A DNA stretch of 64,000 bases from Coprococcus sp. OM04-5BH (lineage in GTDB: Bacteria > Bacillota > Clostridia > Lachnospirales > Lachnospiraceae): the NCBI RefSeq assembly GCF_003482105.1, contig NZ_QULM01000001.1, positions 1,054,001 through 1,118,000 on the forward strand, in the 5' to 3' direction. Shown here piece after piece: positions 42,406 through 51,988 of this stretch. Made by a program: the position numbers and the translations under genes. The number at the start of each line of letters is the position of its first letter. Within the stretch, counting starts at the first letter, position 1. Under the pieces are notes generated by a model. The model saw nothing but the letters and a program-made list of their open reading frames with translations. It searched no databases and had not been told where the DNA came from.

Positions 42406-44880
42406 TCACGCTTTGGTCCCCGCTACTTCATCCGGTCTTGTGGTAAGCACGCTGTACAAGAGTGTGTCCTTCGGGAAGTGGTCCACAAAGGGGATGATCA
42501 CATTTCCAAAGAACAAAAGCCCCTCGCCGGGACCGGAATGGGTCACATACGAAAGCTGGTGCGGGGAGATTCCCAACTGCTTTGCCAAAATCTGACGGTC
42601 TCCCTGGGCCTGGTTGAGCATATAGATAAAGTCTGAGTTCTCAAAAATATTTTCGATCTCACGGGAAGCCAGAAGGTCCTTGACATTCTGCGTTAAACCT
42701 GATGGGATTCCGCCCCATTTACGGAAGCGTTTCCAGATCTCCACGCTGAAACTTCCTGTCTGCCCTTTCAAAAGAAGATGGAATTCGTCGATATAGAACC
42801 AGGTTGTTTTATGTTTGGAGCGATTGGCCGTGACACGGTTCCACACCGCATCCTGCATGATCAAAAGCCCGATTTCCTTTAAGGCTTTTCCCAGTGACTT
42901 AAGCTGGAAACACAGTACCCGGTGTTGATCCATCTGGATATTGGAACGGTGGTTGAACACGTTAAGGGAACCATTGACATAGATTTCCAGCGCCGTTGCG
43001 ATATTCTGTGCCTCCGGTTCAGACTGTTTCAAAAGCAGCTCGTAAAGATCACCTAAGATCGGCATATTTTCCGGGCACGGGTCCTGCAGGTATTCCCGGT
43101 ACACCAGTCTGGTACAACGGTCGATGATCGTCCTTTCAATGGGGGAAAGTCCTTCTTTGCCGCCGATGATAAGGTCACACAGCGACAGGATAAAATCACT
43201 TTTCAAAGTGATCGGGTTTTCATCATCGGAATAGTCCAGATTGATGTCCATCGGGTTGATGTAGTTCGTGGAAGTAGGGGAAATATCAATGACCTGCCCC
43301 TGGGAACCGAACTGCTGTACCAGCGGCCCATACTCATTTTCCGGGTCGGCGATAATGATGTCGTCCTCCGTCAGAAGGAACACATTGACGATCTCACGCT
43401 TGGCAGAGAAAGATTTGCCGCTTCCTGGGGTACCGAGAAACAGCCCATTGGGGTTTTTCAGCGTTTTTCTGTTCGCCATGATCAAGTTATTGGAAAGGGC
43501 GTTCAGGCCGTAATACAATGCCTCGCCCTCCTGGAACAGTTCACAGGTGGTAAACGGTACAAAGATCGCTGTGCTGCTGGTCGTAAGCCCGCGCTCAATC
43601 TCAATCTGGTTCGTACCAAGAGCAAGCGAGGACATAAGCCCCTGTTCCTGCTGGTAATCCAGCCGTTTTAAGGCACAGTTGTATTTCTGTGCCACACCCG
43701 AAGCGGCAAAAATATCATTAAACAGCTTCTGACGTTTGGCAGCGATATTTTCCACCAGTACCGTCACAAGGAACATGCGCTCATTGCGGCTCTGTAAATC
43801 CTGCAAAAGATTTTTGGCTTCTTCTCCATAGGTGGCAAGGTCGGTGGGAATGATGTCCATGTCATACCCAGATCGGACCGCTTTCTTTTGTTCCTCAATG
43901 GTCATTTTCTGCAGGTCCGACATTTTACGCTTGATGTTTCGGATCGCCTGCGCCTGGTCGATAGACTGGATATGCAGGTTGACGGTCACGGCGTCGTTTA
44001 AGTCAAGAAGATCCGCTAAAAGCCGGTCGGTAAGCTCCGGCGCCAAAATCTGCAAAAAGGAGACAGCACCGGAATGATCGCCTACCCGGAATGTCTTTCC
44101 ATCCTTTGAAAAAGACAGCCCGGATGGGGAAATGAAGTCTTTGGTAGAAAGACCGGTCTTAGGCAGATCCGACCACTGGAAATGAAACTTTTCCTGACCG
44201 TCCGGGTGAAGCTGGCTGTGAAGAAGCTCCAGACGTTCCAGTCCGTTTAAGGATCTTGCCTGGACTCCAAGGGTCTTGAAATTTGCCAGCACATCCGTTT
44301 CAATGCGTTCCAGACGCATTTTCGCAGTACGCAGGTCATCTGCCTCGATCCCAAAGGTAATGTATTTACGTTTGGTGAGACCGTTATTTCCTTTCTGCAA
44401 CTGGTTCTTTAACATATCCCCGTATTCCCTGCGGATTCCGTCATACTCGTCGCCGCGGGGAGGGATGTCAATGCTTCTGGTAAAATCCTGCATATTGGCC
44501 CGCTGGTTGATAAAGGTAAGCTGCACATGGATCGAGGCGTCGAAGTAATTTAAGAAATCGCAGTAACCCTCGAAGATCTGTGCTTTATCATCTGCCTGTG
44601 CAAGCTGATAGTTAATATCAAAAAACTGCACCGTTTTGGTGTAAAGGGTATCAGTCAGCCGGCAGATCCCATCCCGGTACATTTCACGGTAGGGAATGCT
44701 CTGCTGGACCGTCTGCGGGGCATCTGCTTTCAGCCCGGCAAAAAAGCCGCCTTTTTTAGACGGCTTGGAACGGGCAGACTTAGTTTTGCCCTGCTTTGCA
44801 TCGGCTCTGGTCTTTTTGGCCTGCCTGATGTTTTTTTGCAGACGCTTTTCCTGAGCTTCCTGCTGCTTGTTTTTTGGCAA
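42406..44880 (-). CDS. virB4: VirB4-like conjugation ATPase
   Basis: 824 residues powering the mating apparatus. Walker A GTPGSGKSFSAKR (about 465), IIIADPENEY, Walker B TTWFYIDEFHLLL (about 700) and GGIPSGLTQNVKDLL. The N terminus is strongly basic with a coiled-coil tendency. The start is TTG at 44880, nine nt after aaggagg, so 101 nt overlap with prgI upstream; a later start would still leave a complete ATPase. Intact. Confidence 0.95.
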   Translation of the reverse strand: MPKNKQQEAQEKRLQKNIRQAKKTRADAKQGKTKSARSKPSKKGGFFAGLKADAPQTVQQSIPYREMYRDGICRLTDTLYTKTVQFFDINYQLAQADDKAQIFEGYCDFLNYFDASIHVQLTFINQRANMQDFTRSIDIPPRGDEYDGIRREYGDMLKNQLQKGNNGLTKRKYITFGIEADDLRTAKMRLERIETDVLANFKTLGVQARSLNGLERLELLHSQLHPDGQEKFHFQWSDLPKTGLSTKDFISPSGLSFSKDGKTFRVGDHSGAVSFLQILAPELTDRLLADLLDLNDAVTVNLHIQSIDQAQAIRNIKRKMSDLQKMTIEEQKKAVRSGYDMDIIPTDLATYGEEAKNLLQDLQSRNERMFLVTVLVENIAAKRQKLFNDIFAASGVAQKYNCALKRLDYQQEQGLMSSLALGTNQIEIERGLTTSSTAIFVPFTTCELFQEGEALYYGLNALSNNLIMANRKTLKNPNGLFLGTPGSGKSFSAKREIVNVFLLTEDDIIIADPENEYGPLVQQFGSQGQVIDISPTSTNYINPMDINLDYSDDENPITLKSDFILSLCDLIIGGKEGLSPIERTIIDRCTRLVYREYLQDPCPENMPILGDLYELLLKQSEPEAQNIATALEIYVNGSLNVFNHRSNIQMDQHRVLCFQLKSLGKALKEIGLLIMQDAVWNRVTANRSKHKTTWFYIDEFHLLLKGQTGSFSVEIWKRFRKWGGIPSGLTQNVKDLLASREIENIFENSDFIYMLNQAQGDRQILAKQLGISPHQLSYVTHSGPGEGLLFFGNVIIPFVDHFPKDTLLYSVLTTRPDEVAGTKA

Positions 44881-45214
44881 TCTTTGTAACCTCCTTCTTT
44901 GACATAGATTTATACAGGTTATCCGTCCTGTATGGACGGTCCTTCGGCCAGAGCTTATAACGGAGCCGGTTCTTCAAAATCTTTTCTGCCGGCTGCCCGT
45001 CACGCTCATACATGGCGAAGAAGAAAAAGGGCATCATCAGCCCGATCATCAAAAGTACAGCCGCCGAGTTCCCGATCGCCCCGCGGGTAAAGAAATACAC
45101 CGGAAGGCCGACAAGCCCGGCAAGGCTGAAACAAATAAGCTGGCGCTTCGTCAGATTGAAGGCCAGCTTGGTCTTAACTTTGGTTAAATCCTTTGGTACA
45201 GGTACATAAGGCAT
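44780..45214 (-). CDS. prgI: PrgI-family membrane protein (VirB3-like)
   Basis: 144 residues. VPKDLTKVKTKLAFNLTKRQL, two adjacent TM helices (CFSLAGLVGLPVYFF and SAAVLLMIGLMMPFFFF), then YERDGQPAEKILKNRLRY and a basic tail. PrgI-family proteins are inner-membrane parts of Gram-positive mating channels, encoded next to VirB4 as here. gatgggaggtgtatag precedes the ATG. The tail overlaps virB4 in another frame. Confidence 0.92.
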   Translation of the reverse strand: MPYVPVPKDLTKVKTKLAFNLTKRQLICFSLAGLVGLPVYFFTRGAIGNSAAVLLMIGLMMPFFFFAMYERDGQPAEKILKNRLRYKLWPKDRPYRTDNLYKSMSKKEVTKIAKKQAAGSSGKASAKKHQAGQKDQSRCKAGQN

Positions 45215-45250
45215 CTATACACCTCCCATCGTAATATAGTTTCCGGTCCA

Positions 45251-45997
45251 TTAGCGTGCACCAAAATCGCGTACCGCTTTCTCCGCAGCCGGACATTCCC
45301 GCACTTCCTGAGCCGCATTTTGCAGCCGTGCCAGGACAGAAACAGCCGGTCCTCTCTGACACAGGTATTCCTGGCTGTCTCGGATTCCGGCAATATTTTC
45401 CCGAATATCCATATCCACGTCGAACACATCCGAAACTGGCAAAAGCCAACGGTCTGCAAAGTATTTCAAAGGATTCTCAAGCGCCAGCACATCATCCAGC
45501 ATTTCATCCCCGAACTCAAACTTTGTTGTCAGATAGGAATACGCCTCCTGCATGGCTGTAATTTCAGCAGCTTTTTCAATTAAGGATTCCTTATCCTTTG
45601 ACATAAGGCTTTCCCGGTAGGCAAAGTAATTCTGTCCCAGTCGTTTCATCAGGAGCGTATATTTGTCCTGTGCGGAAGGCTCGCTTGTGAAATGTTCAAA
45701 TTTTTGCTCTGCATCAATTTCTTTGAGAAGATCGCAGATCGGGAAACTGTGTTCATGGTTATTTTCTTCCCAGCACCATCGGGCTACATCCAACGGGTCC
45801 TGAAAAGAAAGAAGTGCCTCTACTTCCGCCGGAGTAAATACATGCTCAACCTTCAGATAATAGTGGAGTTCCGAAAATCCCTGCAACTCGTAAATGCTGC
45901 CGATGTTCTGTGCATCCAGCATATCCGCATGAACCTTCAAACACTCGTCCAGCCGTTCCATAAGCAGCCGCTTTGCATCTTGTTCTATCAAAATCAC
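45251..45997 (-). CDS. DUF3848-like ICE protein
   Basis: 248 residues, helical and acidic. KRLGQNYFAYRESLMSKDKESLIEKAAEITAMQEAYSYL and ALENPLKYFADRWL are patterns I associate with DUF3848/DUF3849 proteins; identification is moderate. The GTG at 45997 overlaps aaagggg, so the TTG at 45991 may be the actual start. It lies between prgI and the methyltransferase gene. No catalytic motif seen. Confidence 0.65.
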   Translation of the reverse strand: MILIEQDAKRLLMERLDECLKVHADMLDAQNIGSIYELQGFSELHYYLKVEHVFTPAEVEALLSFQDPLDVARWCWEENNHEHSFPICDLLKEIDAEQKFEHFTSEPSAQDKYTLLMKRLGQNYFAYRESLMSKDKESLIEKAAEITAMQEAYSYLTTKFEFGDEMLDDVLALENPLKYFADRWLLPVSDVFDVDMDIRENIAGIRDSQEYLCQRGPAVSVLARLQNAAQEVRECPAAEKAVRDFGAR

Positions 45998-46551
45998 CCC
46001 TTTCGCTCCGGCATAGTCAGCGTACAGTTCACTTCATTGCCCCATACATCCCAGCCGGGAGTCTTTTGTCTTGCAAACAGTTCCACTCTGGGCTGATCGC
46101 CCATGAGTTTTACGATCTTATCCCGCACCTCGTCCGGTTTCTTGCTGTGCTGCTCAATATGGGAGATCACAAACTGATGGATTCCCGCACACTGGCGTTT
46201 CGGACGGCCTCTGGTTGCCAGCAGGCAGACCTCCGCGTTTGAGCGGGTCCAAAAGCCCATGCCATAAAACCAGCTATCCGCTTTCCGGTTCTGTTTGAGC
46301 CATAGAAAAGCCAGCGTTTTATATTTGAACCCCCAGGCGTCGATCACCCGGAAGGCTTCATTGAGCTGTGGGAAGGTCGCCCACAGAAAGAGGGCGCTGT
46401 CTTTTGCGGCAAGTTCCGATACCGGCAGGGCACAGATTTCTTCAATGCTCATTGTGGGGTAATGGTTTTCCGCAACGCCGCTTCCATGTTTCCTGTCATA
46501 ATGCCAGGGCGGATCGGCATAGATAATGCCGTACTGTTTCGTTTCCGGCAT
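45994..46551 (-). CDS. MT-A70-family DNA adenine methyltransferase
   Basis: 185 residues. DPPW motif in YADPPWHYDRKHG (about 10-22), SALFLWATFPQLNEAF, and CAGIHQFVI...HSKKPDEVRDKIVKLMGD typical of MT-A70 enzymes that methylate adenine N6. There is no partner nuclease nearby, so it is an orphan methylase that may protect the incoming element from host restriction or mark its DNA. The ATG overlaps the SpoVG-like stop (TAATG). Confidence 0.9.
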   Translation of the reverse strand: MPETKQYGIIYADPPWHYDRKHGSGVAENHYPTMSIEEICALPVSELAAKDSALFLWATFPQLNEAFRVIDAWGFKYKTLAFLWLKQNRKADSWFYGMGFWTRSNAEVCLLATRGRPKRQCAGIHQFVISHIEQHSKKPDEVRDKIVKLMGDQPRVELFARQKTPGWDVWGNEVNCTLTMPERKG

Positions 46552-47003
46552 TAGCGAGCCTGCTCATTCTTAGATGGGGCAGGTTTAGTCGGCTGTTCTT
46601 TGACCTTACCGGCATTTTCCTTCAATGCACCGGTCAGGGAAGGCTTTTCCGCAGCTCCCTTTGTTGCTTCAAGAGTTGCCTGCAAATTTTCAATAGCCTG
46701 CCCGTACCCATCGATCAGGGCATCGTTGAGCTGCTTGCGGAACTCTGCCGTAACCGGCCAGCAGACATCTTTCCAGTTGCCTCCCTTATCCTGGGTTGCG
46801 GGCATATTGACATACAGCCCCTTTTCACTGGAACAGATACGGAAACCGTCAATCTTAAAGCATCCGCCAATCGTAACATTGGCAAACGCCAGCAGGTTTC
46901 CCATTGGGGCGATTGGACGCACGCGGACATCCAGCTTCATGCCGTTTGCCATTTCCGGCGTCTGTGTCTCCGGCGCCATTTTTTCTGTATTGGTTTTACT
47001 CAT
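46551..47003 (-). CDS. SpoVG-like septation protein
   Basis: 150 residues. LDVRVRPIAPMGNLLAFANVTIGGCFKIDGFRICSSEKGLYVNMPA and VCWPVTAEFRKQLNDALIDGY match the SpoVG fold, a nucleic-acid-binding regulator; the C-terminal 60 residues are a Lys/Pro-rich extension absent from host SpoVG. aggaggattttatat precedes the ATG. ICE-borne copies are common; role unclear. Confidence 0.88.
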   Translation of the reverse strand: MSKTNTEKMAPETQTPEMANGMKLDVRVRPIAPMGNLLAFANVTIGGCFKIDGFRICSSEKGLYVNMPATQDKGGNWKDVCWPVTAEFRKQLNDALIDGYGQAIENLQATLEATKGAAEKPSLTGALKENAGKVKEQPTKPAPSKNEQAR

Positions 47004-47041
47004 ATATAAAATCCTCCTTTTTAGAATTGGTTTTGTTCATG

Positions 47042-47905
47042 CTATCTTGCATTAAATATGGATTTGGATAACGAACCTGTCTTAAACAGGGCAAAGGCCA
47101 GCAGCACCGTATAACCCGCCGTTCCCCAGATCGCGCCGTGCACATCGCCGGACGATGGGATAGACTGGACCAGCACTGCATAAATGGCAACACAGATCAG
47201 GATCAAAAAACCCTGAAAACCCAGGGCAAAAAGGGAACGCAGATACCCAGTTCCCATTTGTCCCCATTCCCGGTTTGCCATTGTGGAAAACGGGATCGGT
47301 GCAAGGCTCACGGTTAAATAAATCTCGATCATACGGCCATATACAATGACAAAGATCACGATGGACAGTACCCACATACACAGATTGATGATGTTGGTTT
47401 CCAGCCACAGTCCAATCAGTTCCCACATTCCCATTGCTTCAAGCTGGGTTTCCAGATCAGACAACGCCGCCTGCACATCCAGGTTCCCGTTTATGACACC
47501 GGCACTTTGCGACACCACATTTTGGGCCACATCAAAGACCGCCATCACAATCGTAAAACAGTTGGTGAGCAGGTAAGTGGCAACAAAAGTCTTGAAAATC
47601 CACTTGAAGATGTTGAATGTATCGAATTCGTGCATGTTGTTCTTTTCGAGAATCATCTGGATCAGTTCATACACAAGAACAAAGGTAAGGATCATGCCCG
47701 CAATGGGAATGACGACGGTTTCCGAAAGATTCTGGATCATGGAAAACACGCCGCCATTCCAGCCCTGCGGGGTCTGTCCTACCTGATTTGCCACATCCGC
47801 AACCTGGTTGTTGACGGAGTTGAAAATACTGGTGTACTGTCCGGTGATCGCATCGATCAGACCCTCTTTAATCCAGTCTGTTATCCATTCAAACAGACTG
47901 CCCAT
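47042..47905 (-). CDS. TrbL/VirB6-like polytopic membrane protein
   Basis: 287 residues with about six TM helices (for example IAGMILTFVLVYELIQMIL, ATYLLTNCFTIVMAVF, LCMWVLSIVIFVIVYG, GFQGFLILICVAIYAVLV) and a conserved MANREWGQMGTGYLRSL loop. It is the channel-forming inner-membrane component of the mating apparatus. It lies directly downstream of the Maff2 pilin gene. The start lacks a strong ribosome site, so coupling to maff2 is likely. Confidence 0.9.
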   Translation of the reverse strand: MGSLFEWITDWIKEGLIDAITGQYTSIFNSVNNQVADVANQVGQTPQGWNGGVFSMIQNLSETVVIPIAGMILTFVLVYELIQMILEKNNMHEFDTFNIFKWIFKTFVATYLLTNCFTIVMAVFDVAQNVVSQSAGVINGNLDVQAALSDLETQLEAMGMWELIGLWLETNIINLCMWVLSIVIFVIVYGRMIEIYLTVSLAPIPFSTMANREWGQMGTGYLRSLFALGFQGFLILICVAIYAVLVQSIPSSGDVHGAIWGTAGYTVLLAFALFKTGSLSKSIFNAR

Positions 47906-47915
47906 AAGTCAGCCC

Positions 47916-48131
47916 TTAACCGAACAGGCCGGAAAGCAGCGGGATCAGCGTTGCACCAACCAGAGCGATACCTCCGCCTGCCATAAGCTGCTTGATCCCC
48001 TGGGATTTTGCACCTGGGTTATCATTTCCGTAACCTTCGAGAAGGTTTACAACACCCCATGCGCCCAGACCTGCGCCCAGGGCGATCACAAGGATCTTCA
48101 AAGTATCAATCGCGCTTGCAAAAAATGCCAT
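47916..48131 (-). CDS. Maff2-family VirB2-like pilin/channel protein
   Basis: 71 residues with two hydrophobic helices (TLKILVIALGAGLGAWGVVNLLEGYG and GIKQLMAGGGIALVGATLIPLLSGLF) around GNDNPGAKSQ, the Maff2 pattern. Such small two-TM proteins take the VirB2 place in these elements. aaaggaggaacatt precedes the ATG. It is preceded by a strong terminator, so it may have its own promoter. Confidence 0.9.
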   Translation of the reverse strand: MAFFASAIDTLKILVIALGAGLGAWGVVNLLEGYGNDNPGAKSQGIKQLMAGGGIALVGATLIPLLSGLFG

Positions 48132-48192
48132 AATGTTCCTCCTTTAATTTCAGAAATTTTAATTTGTGATATGGCCGTATCAGGCCGGAAAC

Positions 48193-48247
48193 AAAAAAAG
48201 CCGCCGCACTGTTTTTAGAAAAAATCTGTTTCAAACAGCACGGCGGC
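48193..48247 (-). terminator. Strong intrinsic terminator between virD4 and maff2
   Basis: GCCGCCGTGCTGTTT and AAACAGTGCGGCGGC form a 15-bp stem on the minus strand, followed by seven T. The remaining part of the 48132-48375 gap also has a CCTGCC/GGCAGG pair (48341-48368) and no ORF. Confidence 0.85.
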
Positions 48248-48375
48248 ATGGGGCAGGAAAAATCCTGCGGTTATTTACTTTTCAGGGAGAATCACGAATC
48301 CTCAAAAAATCCTCCTTTCATCGTGACAAAAACAAAGCCTGCCAGGGCGTCATGCTTTGACAGGCAGGAACAACT

Positions 48376-50220
48376 TTATAAAGTCTGGGAAGCCAGATCT
48401 TCGGCTGTGACTTCATAATTGCGGTATCGTTCACCGGGACGCATCGGCATCCGGGTAGAAAGAAACTTTTCGATATTAAAAGCGTTCTTCTCATTAAAAT
48501 CGGAAAGCAGTTTGTAATTTGGGTGTTTGGTTATATCGTATTTCCGGGAGAGGAACGGCCGCACACCCCTGATCTGCAACAGACATTTACCCCCGTCCAT
48601 GACTGCCAGTTCATCCACCGACATCAGATCCTTTCCCAGCTTTTGAAAATTTTGTCCGTGGGATTCCTGATTGCCCTTTGTGACACTGGTGTTATACAGG
48701 TCGATGGTCTCTTTCCCCAATAGGGAGTTCCAGCTTTTTAAGGTGGTTTCTTCTTTGCCTCCTAAGAAAAGGGAGGCGTCACAGTTACCGATGATGGTGT
48801 CCATGTTGTCTTTATACAGGGCTTTGAGTTGGCTTTGCGCCTGCAGCACCAGGCAGGCAGAGATCTCACGGCTTCGGATGGTCGCCATAAGACGCTCCAG
48901 GTTCGGGATCTGCCCGATATTTGCCGCCTCGTCGATCAGGCAGCGCACATGGATGGGAAGCCTTCCACCATATACATCATCCGCCCGCTCACACAAGCGG
49001 TTAAACAAAATGGAATAGATCAGACTGATCAAAAATGCAAAGGTCCCGTCCGTGTCACTCATAATAAGGAAAAGAGCAGTCCGTTCATCTCCCAGCATAT
49101 CCAGATCCAGTTCGTCATACATGGTAATTTCCCTGACTTCTTTAATGTCAAAAGGAGCCAGTCTGGAAGCACAGGAAATAAGGATCGACTTGGCTGTTTT
49201 TCCGGCAGCGAGCTTATATTTCTTATATTGACGCAGGGCAAAATGATCCGGGTCTTTCTGTTCCAGCGCGTCAAAGAGAAGGTCAACGGCATTTTTGAAC
49301 GACTCATCATCCTCACGGACTTCCATTGCGTTCAGCATTTCTACCAGTGTGGCAAAATTCTGTTCGTTTGCCGGAGCCTCATAATAGATATATCCGATCA
49401 GTGCCGTATAGAGCAGGGTTTCTGCCTTGACCCAGAAATCGTCTCCGGCTTTTCCTTCGCCTTTGGTATTGGCGATTAGGGTAGTGACGATCTTCAGAAT
49501 ATCTTTCTCGGAATGAATGTAGGCGAACGGGTTAAAGTGCATACTTTTCTGGAAATTGATCGTATTGAATACCCGTATTTTATAGGACTCATAGATGATC
49601 TTTCCTTTTTCATTACGCACAGGCTTTCCGTCCTTGTCCAGCTTTGGTGTGCCTCGCTGCAACATCTTTCCGCATTCCACAAGGACTGTACCTTTCGGAT
49701 CGGTGACGACGTAGGAACTGTGCATTTGCATCAGATTGGGCTTGATGAAAAAGCGCGTTTTTCCCGAACCTGATCCTCCGACTACCAGTACATTTTTATT
49801 TCTTGCATTGGCCGGATTTTTGGGCCTTCCGTTTAACATCAGTCCTTCACTTTGGGTAAGAATGATATTGTTTTCCGGATTTGGGTCCATAAACGGGGCA
49901 ATATCGGCTTTATTTCCCCATCTTGCAGAACCATATTCCACATTTTTGCGGTATTTCTTAGCGTCTTTCCCTCTAAGATAGACTGCCAGCCGCATAATGG
50001 CTGCACCGCAGAAACCGATCAGCCAGTCCATTGCCGCCCCCGGCCACATACTCTGAAACGCAAGGGCAAAGCCTTCGGACAGTCCTAACAGCTTTTGGGA
50101 AGCGTCTGCTCCGGGAGCCAGCCGCACCGCTTCGCCCAGCTTGGCAAATACCAGAAGGAACAGAACATAAGGCAGATGGAGAATGACCTGTTTTTTCAAT
50201 GTTTCTGCATCAATCTTCAT
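48376..50220 (-). CDS. virD4: VirD4/TraG-type coupling protein (CD1115-like)
   Basis: 614 residues. Two N-terminal TM segments (VILHLPYVLFLLVFAKLG and WLIGFCGAAIMRLAVYL) are followed by the coupling ATPase: Walker A VVGGSGSGKTRFF (about 147), TDPKGTVLVECG, Walker B VRCLIDEAANIGQIPNLERL (about 432) and SACLVLQAQSQLKALY. It brings the relaxase-DNA complex to the mating channel. The start overlaps the pcfB stop (ATGA). Confidence 0.95.
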   Translation of the reverse strand: MKIDAETLKKQVILHLPYVLFLLVFAKLGEAVRLAPGADASQKLLGLSEGFALAFQSMWPGAAMDWLIGFCGAAIMRLAVYLRGKDAKKYRKNVEYGSARWGNKADIAPFMDPNPENNIILTQSEGLMLNGRPKNPANARNKNVLVVGGSGSGKTRFFIKPNLMQMHSSYVVTDPKGTVLVECGKMLQRGTPKLDKDGKPVRNEKGKIIYESYKIRVFNTINFQKSMHFNPFAYIHSEKDILKIVTTLIANTKGEGKAGDDFWVKAETLLYTALIGYIYYEAPANEQNFATLVEMLNAMEVREDDESFKNAVDLLFDALEQKDPDHFALRQYKKYKLAAGKTAKSILISCASRLAPFDIKEVREITMYDELDLDMLGDERTALFLIMSDTDGTFAFLISLIYSILFNRLCERADDVYGGRLPIHVRCLIDEAANIGQIPNLERLMATIRSREISACLVLQAQSQLKALYKDNMDTIIGNCDASLFLGGKEETTLKSWNSLLGKETIDLYNTSVTKGNQESHGQNFQKLGKDLMSVDELAVMDGGKCLLQIRGVRPFLSRKYDITKHPNYKLLSDFNEKNAFNIEKFLSTRMPMRPGERYRNYEVTAEDLASQTL

Positions 50221-50687
50221 CGTTCCGGTCCTCCGTGTTCTTTGTTCTTTACACGGTCACGGCCAAGCGACTGTGCCAGTTCTTTGAACTTATGAAGCTG
50301 TATAAGCAGCGACGGTCTGGTGCTGCGTGTAAGGTCTTTCTTTGTATATTCCTTAAAAGCTGCCGTCAGTGCATCCGCCTGGTTTGCCTTGAAATATACC
50401 GTCCATTTTGGGGGATCGGTCCCAAGTTCCTTTTCTATATGGTAGCGTACCTGATGTTTTCTGGCATACCGTTCAAAAGAGCGGATTCGCCCTGAAACTT
50501 CAATGGTATTGGCTCCGGGGTCTTTATAAGTCAGCCGCTTCATGCTGTTGCGCCCGACTTTTGGCATTGTGCGTTCCTGTTCCATCTTTTGGAGTACCGC
50601 AGCAATAGCCGCACGCAGTACCCGCCCTGACAGTTTTGCTGCCTGTATAGAAACAGAAACCGTTCGTTGTTCGAGTTCTTCCTGCAA
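50217..50687 (-). CDS. pcfB: PcfB family protein (DUF3801)
   Basis: 156 residues from a TTG at 50687 (six nt after aaggagg); an ATG at 50693 lies too close to the site. EELEQRTVSVSIQAAKLSGRVLRAAIAAVL and a basic ARKHQVRYHIEK centre match PcfB, which recruits relaxase to the coupling protein in enterococcal systems. Encoded immediately upstream of virD4 as usual. Confidence 0.9.
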   Translation of the reverse strand: MQEELEQRTVSVSIQAAKLSGRVLRAAIAAVLQKMEQERTMPKVGRNSMKRLTYKDPGANTIEVSGRIRSFERYARKHQVRYHIEKELGTDPPKWTVYFKANQADALTAAFKEYTKKDLTRSTRPSLLIQLHKFKELAQSLGRDRVKNKEHGGPER

Positions 50688-50738
50688 GAGCATCCTCCTT
50701 TCTGATAAAATCGGTATTTATAATATGGAAATAACTTT

Positions 50739-51554
50739 TTACCGGCTTTCCCCAAGAACCTGCTGTCGGGAAGCGTGTTCAAAGGCTTTTGCTGCCTGAT
50801 CGACCTGAATTTTAGCATGTTTCAAAAGCGTCTTGATGATCGTAGCCGGGCGTTCCTGTTCCTCCAGATGATCGACCATCCCTTTGCACTCATCCGGGAG
50901 GTATGCCGCCATATCTTTCAACACATCGGAAAAGTTACCCATAAAGCCCCAGCAGCTATCCGACAGCTCCCCGTTTTTATAAAGCTCAAACCCATAACAT
51001 TCGCCACGCAGATAGGAATCATAAGCGGCGACTTCGCTGCGCATCAGTGCGTCCGCTTTCTGCCGGATGGCGCCGGTCATCTTGTCAGCGTCAAATTCCT
51101 TTAGGGCATCTTCTTTGGAAACATAGATCCAGCCGACCTGTCCGCTGTCCCATTCTGCATGAGGAGCCCTGCCTGAGAAACTTTCTGTACTCATGGCAAG
51201 ACCTGAGTGGTCGTAGAGATAGAGGGGGAGCATCAGATACTTTTCCGAAATTACTTTCTGCATTGCTTCATCGATCGCCCGTTCCTCTGTCTTTGGTCCA
51301 TGCCGGAAACGGCTGCTTACAATGTTTACCATCCGTTCATAGCGTTTCATGCCGGCTTCATCATGTCCTACGGTATCTAAATACATTTCCCGCAGGAAGT
51401 CATCTTTGTCCATATGGTTGTGATGGTCGCCCAGCGCATAGCTGGGATGAAAGCATACCATCGTCCCAAAATGTTCATCTACCTCACGGGGAGAGATCAG
51501 AATATCGTCCGGCTGCACCATAAGGGCATAAGGTTCATTTACTGCCATTAACAT
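50739..51554 (-). CDS. Conserved ICE protein, unrecognised
   Basis: 271 residues. DILISPREVDEHFGTMVCFHPSYALGDHH and MLPLYLYDHSGLAMSTESFSGRAPHAEWDSGQVGWIYVS are likely conserved blocks; the C terminus is helical. I recall this type of protein from CTn accessory operons without function. aaaggagccaatt precedes the ATG. No enzyme motif could be assigned. Confidence 0.75.
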   Translation of the reverse strand: MLMAVNEPYALMVQPDDILISPREVDEHFGTMVCFHPSYALGDHHNHMDKDDFLREMYLDTVGHDEAGMKRYERMVNIVSSRFRHGPKTEERAIDEAMQKVISEKYLMLPLYLYDHSGLAMSTESFSGRAPHAEWDSGQVGWIYVSKEDALKEFDADKMTGAIRQKADALMRSEVAAYDSYLRGECYGFELYKNGELSDSCWGFMGNFSDVLKDMAAYLPDECKGMVDHLEEQERPATIIKTLLKHAKIQVDQAAKAFEHASRQQVLGESR

Positions 51555-51571
51555 AATTGGCTCCTTTCTTT

Positions 51572-51988
51572 CTACAAATCCGGGCCGGAATGGTGCATCA
51601 TCGGTTTTTCCCGGTGCTCATTGGTTGCAGGCTGCTTGACTGCAATGATCTCGCCGGCAAGCCTTGCAAATTTTTCAGGGTACTTGAATTGCTCCCCATA
51701 TTTCTCCATCAGATCCGGGGAAAGGTCTGTAAAATTTTCCTCGCCAAGACCAACGATCAGAAAATTCCCGGACACAATATCATAGATGTGGCCGTCATCG
51801 TCAAAGAGAGCTCGGTTCAAAGGCAGCCCCATCAGCTTGCCTTCTTCATTGCAGATCAGAGCCACCGGGTCCTCATACGGATAGACCGCCTGAATATCTC
51901 CGCCCACTGCCGCCTGCAAGGATTTCAGACCACTTTCGATCTCCGCAGCATAAGGGGACTTGCCCGGCTCTACCATTAACACTTTCAT
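51572..51988 (-). CDS. DUF3846 domain protein
   Basis: 138 residues. KVLMVEPGKSPYAAEIESGLKSLQAAVGGDIQAVYPYEDPVALICNEEGKLMGLPLNRAL is the DUF3846 core; a short charged tail follows. DUF3846 is a small domain of unknown function in ICE accessory and anti-restriction loci. gaaggaggatatacaatt precedes the ATG, which overlaps the upstream stop. Confidence 0.88.
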   Translation of the reverse strand: MKVLMVEPGKSPYAAEIESGLKSLQAAVGGDIQAVYPYEDPVALICNEEGKLMGLPLNRALFDDDGHIYDIVSGNFLIVGLGEENFTDLSPDLMEKYGEQFKYPEKFARLAGEIIAVKQPATNEHREKPMMHHSGPDL

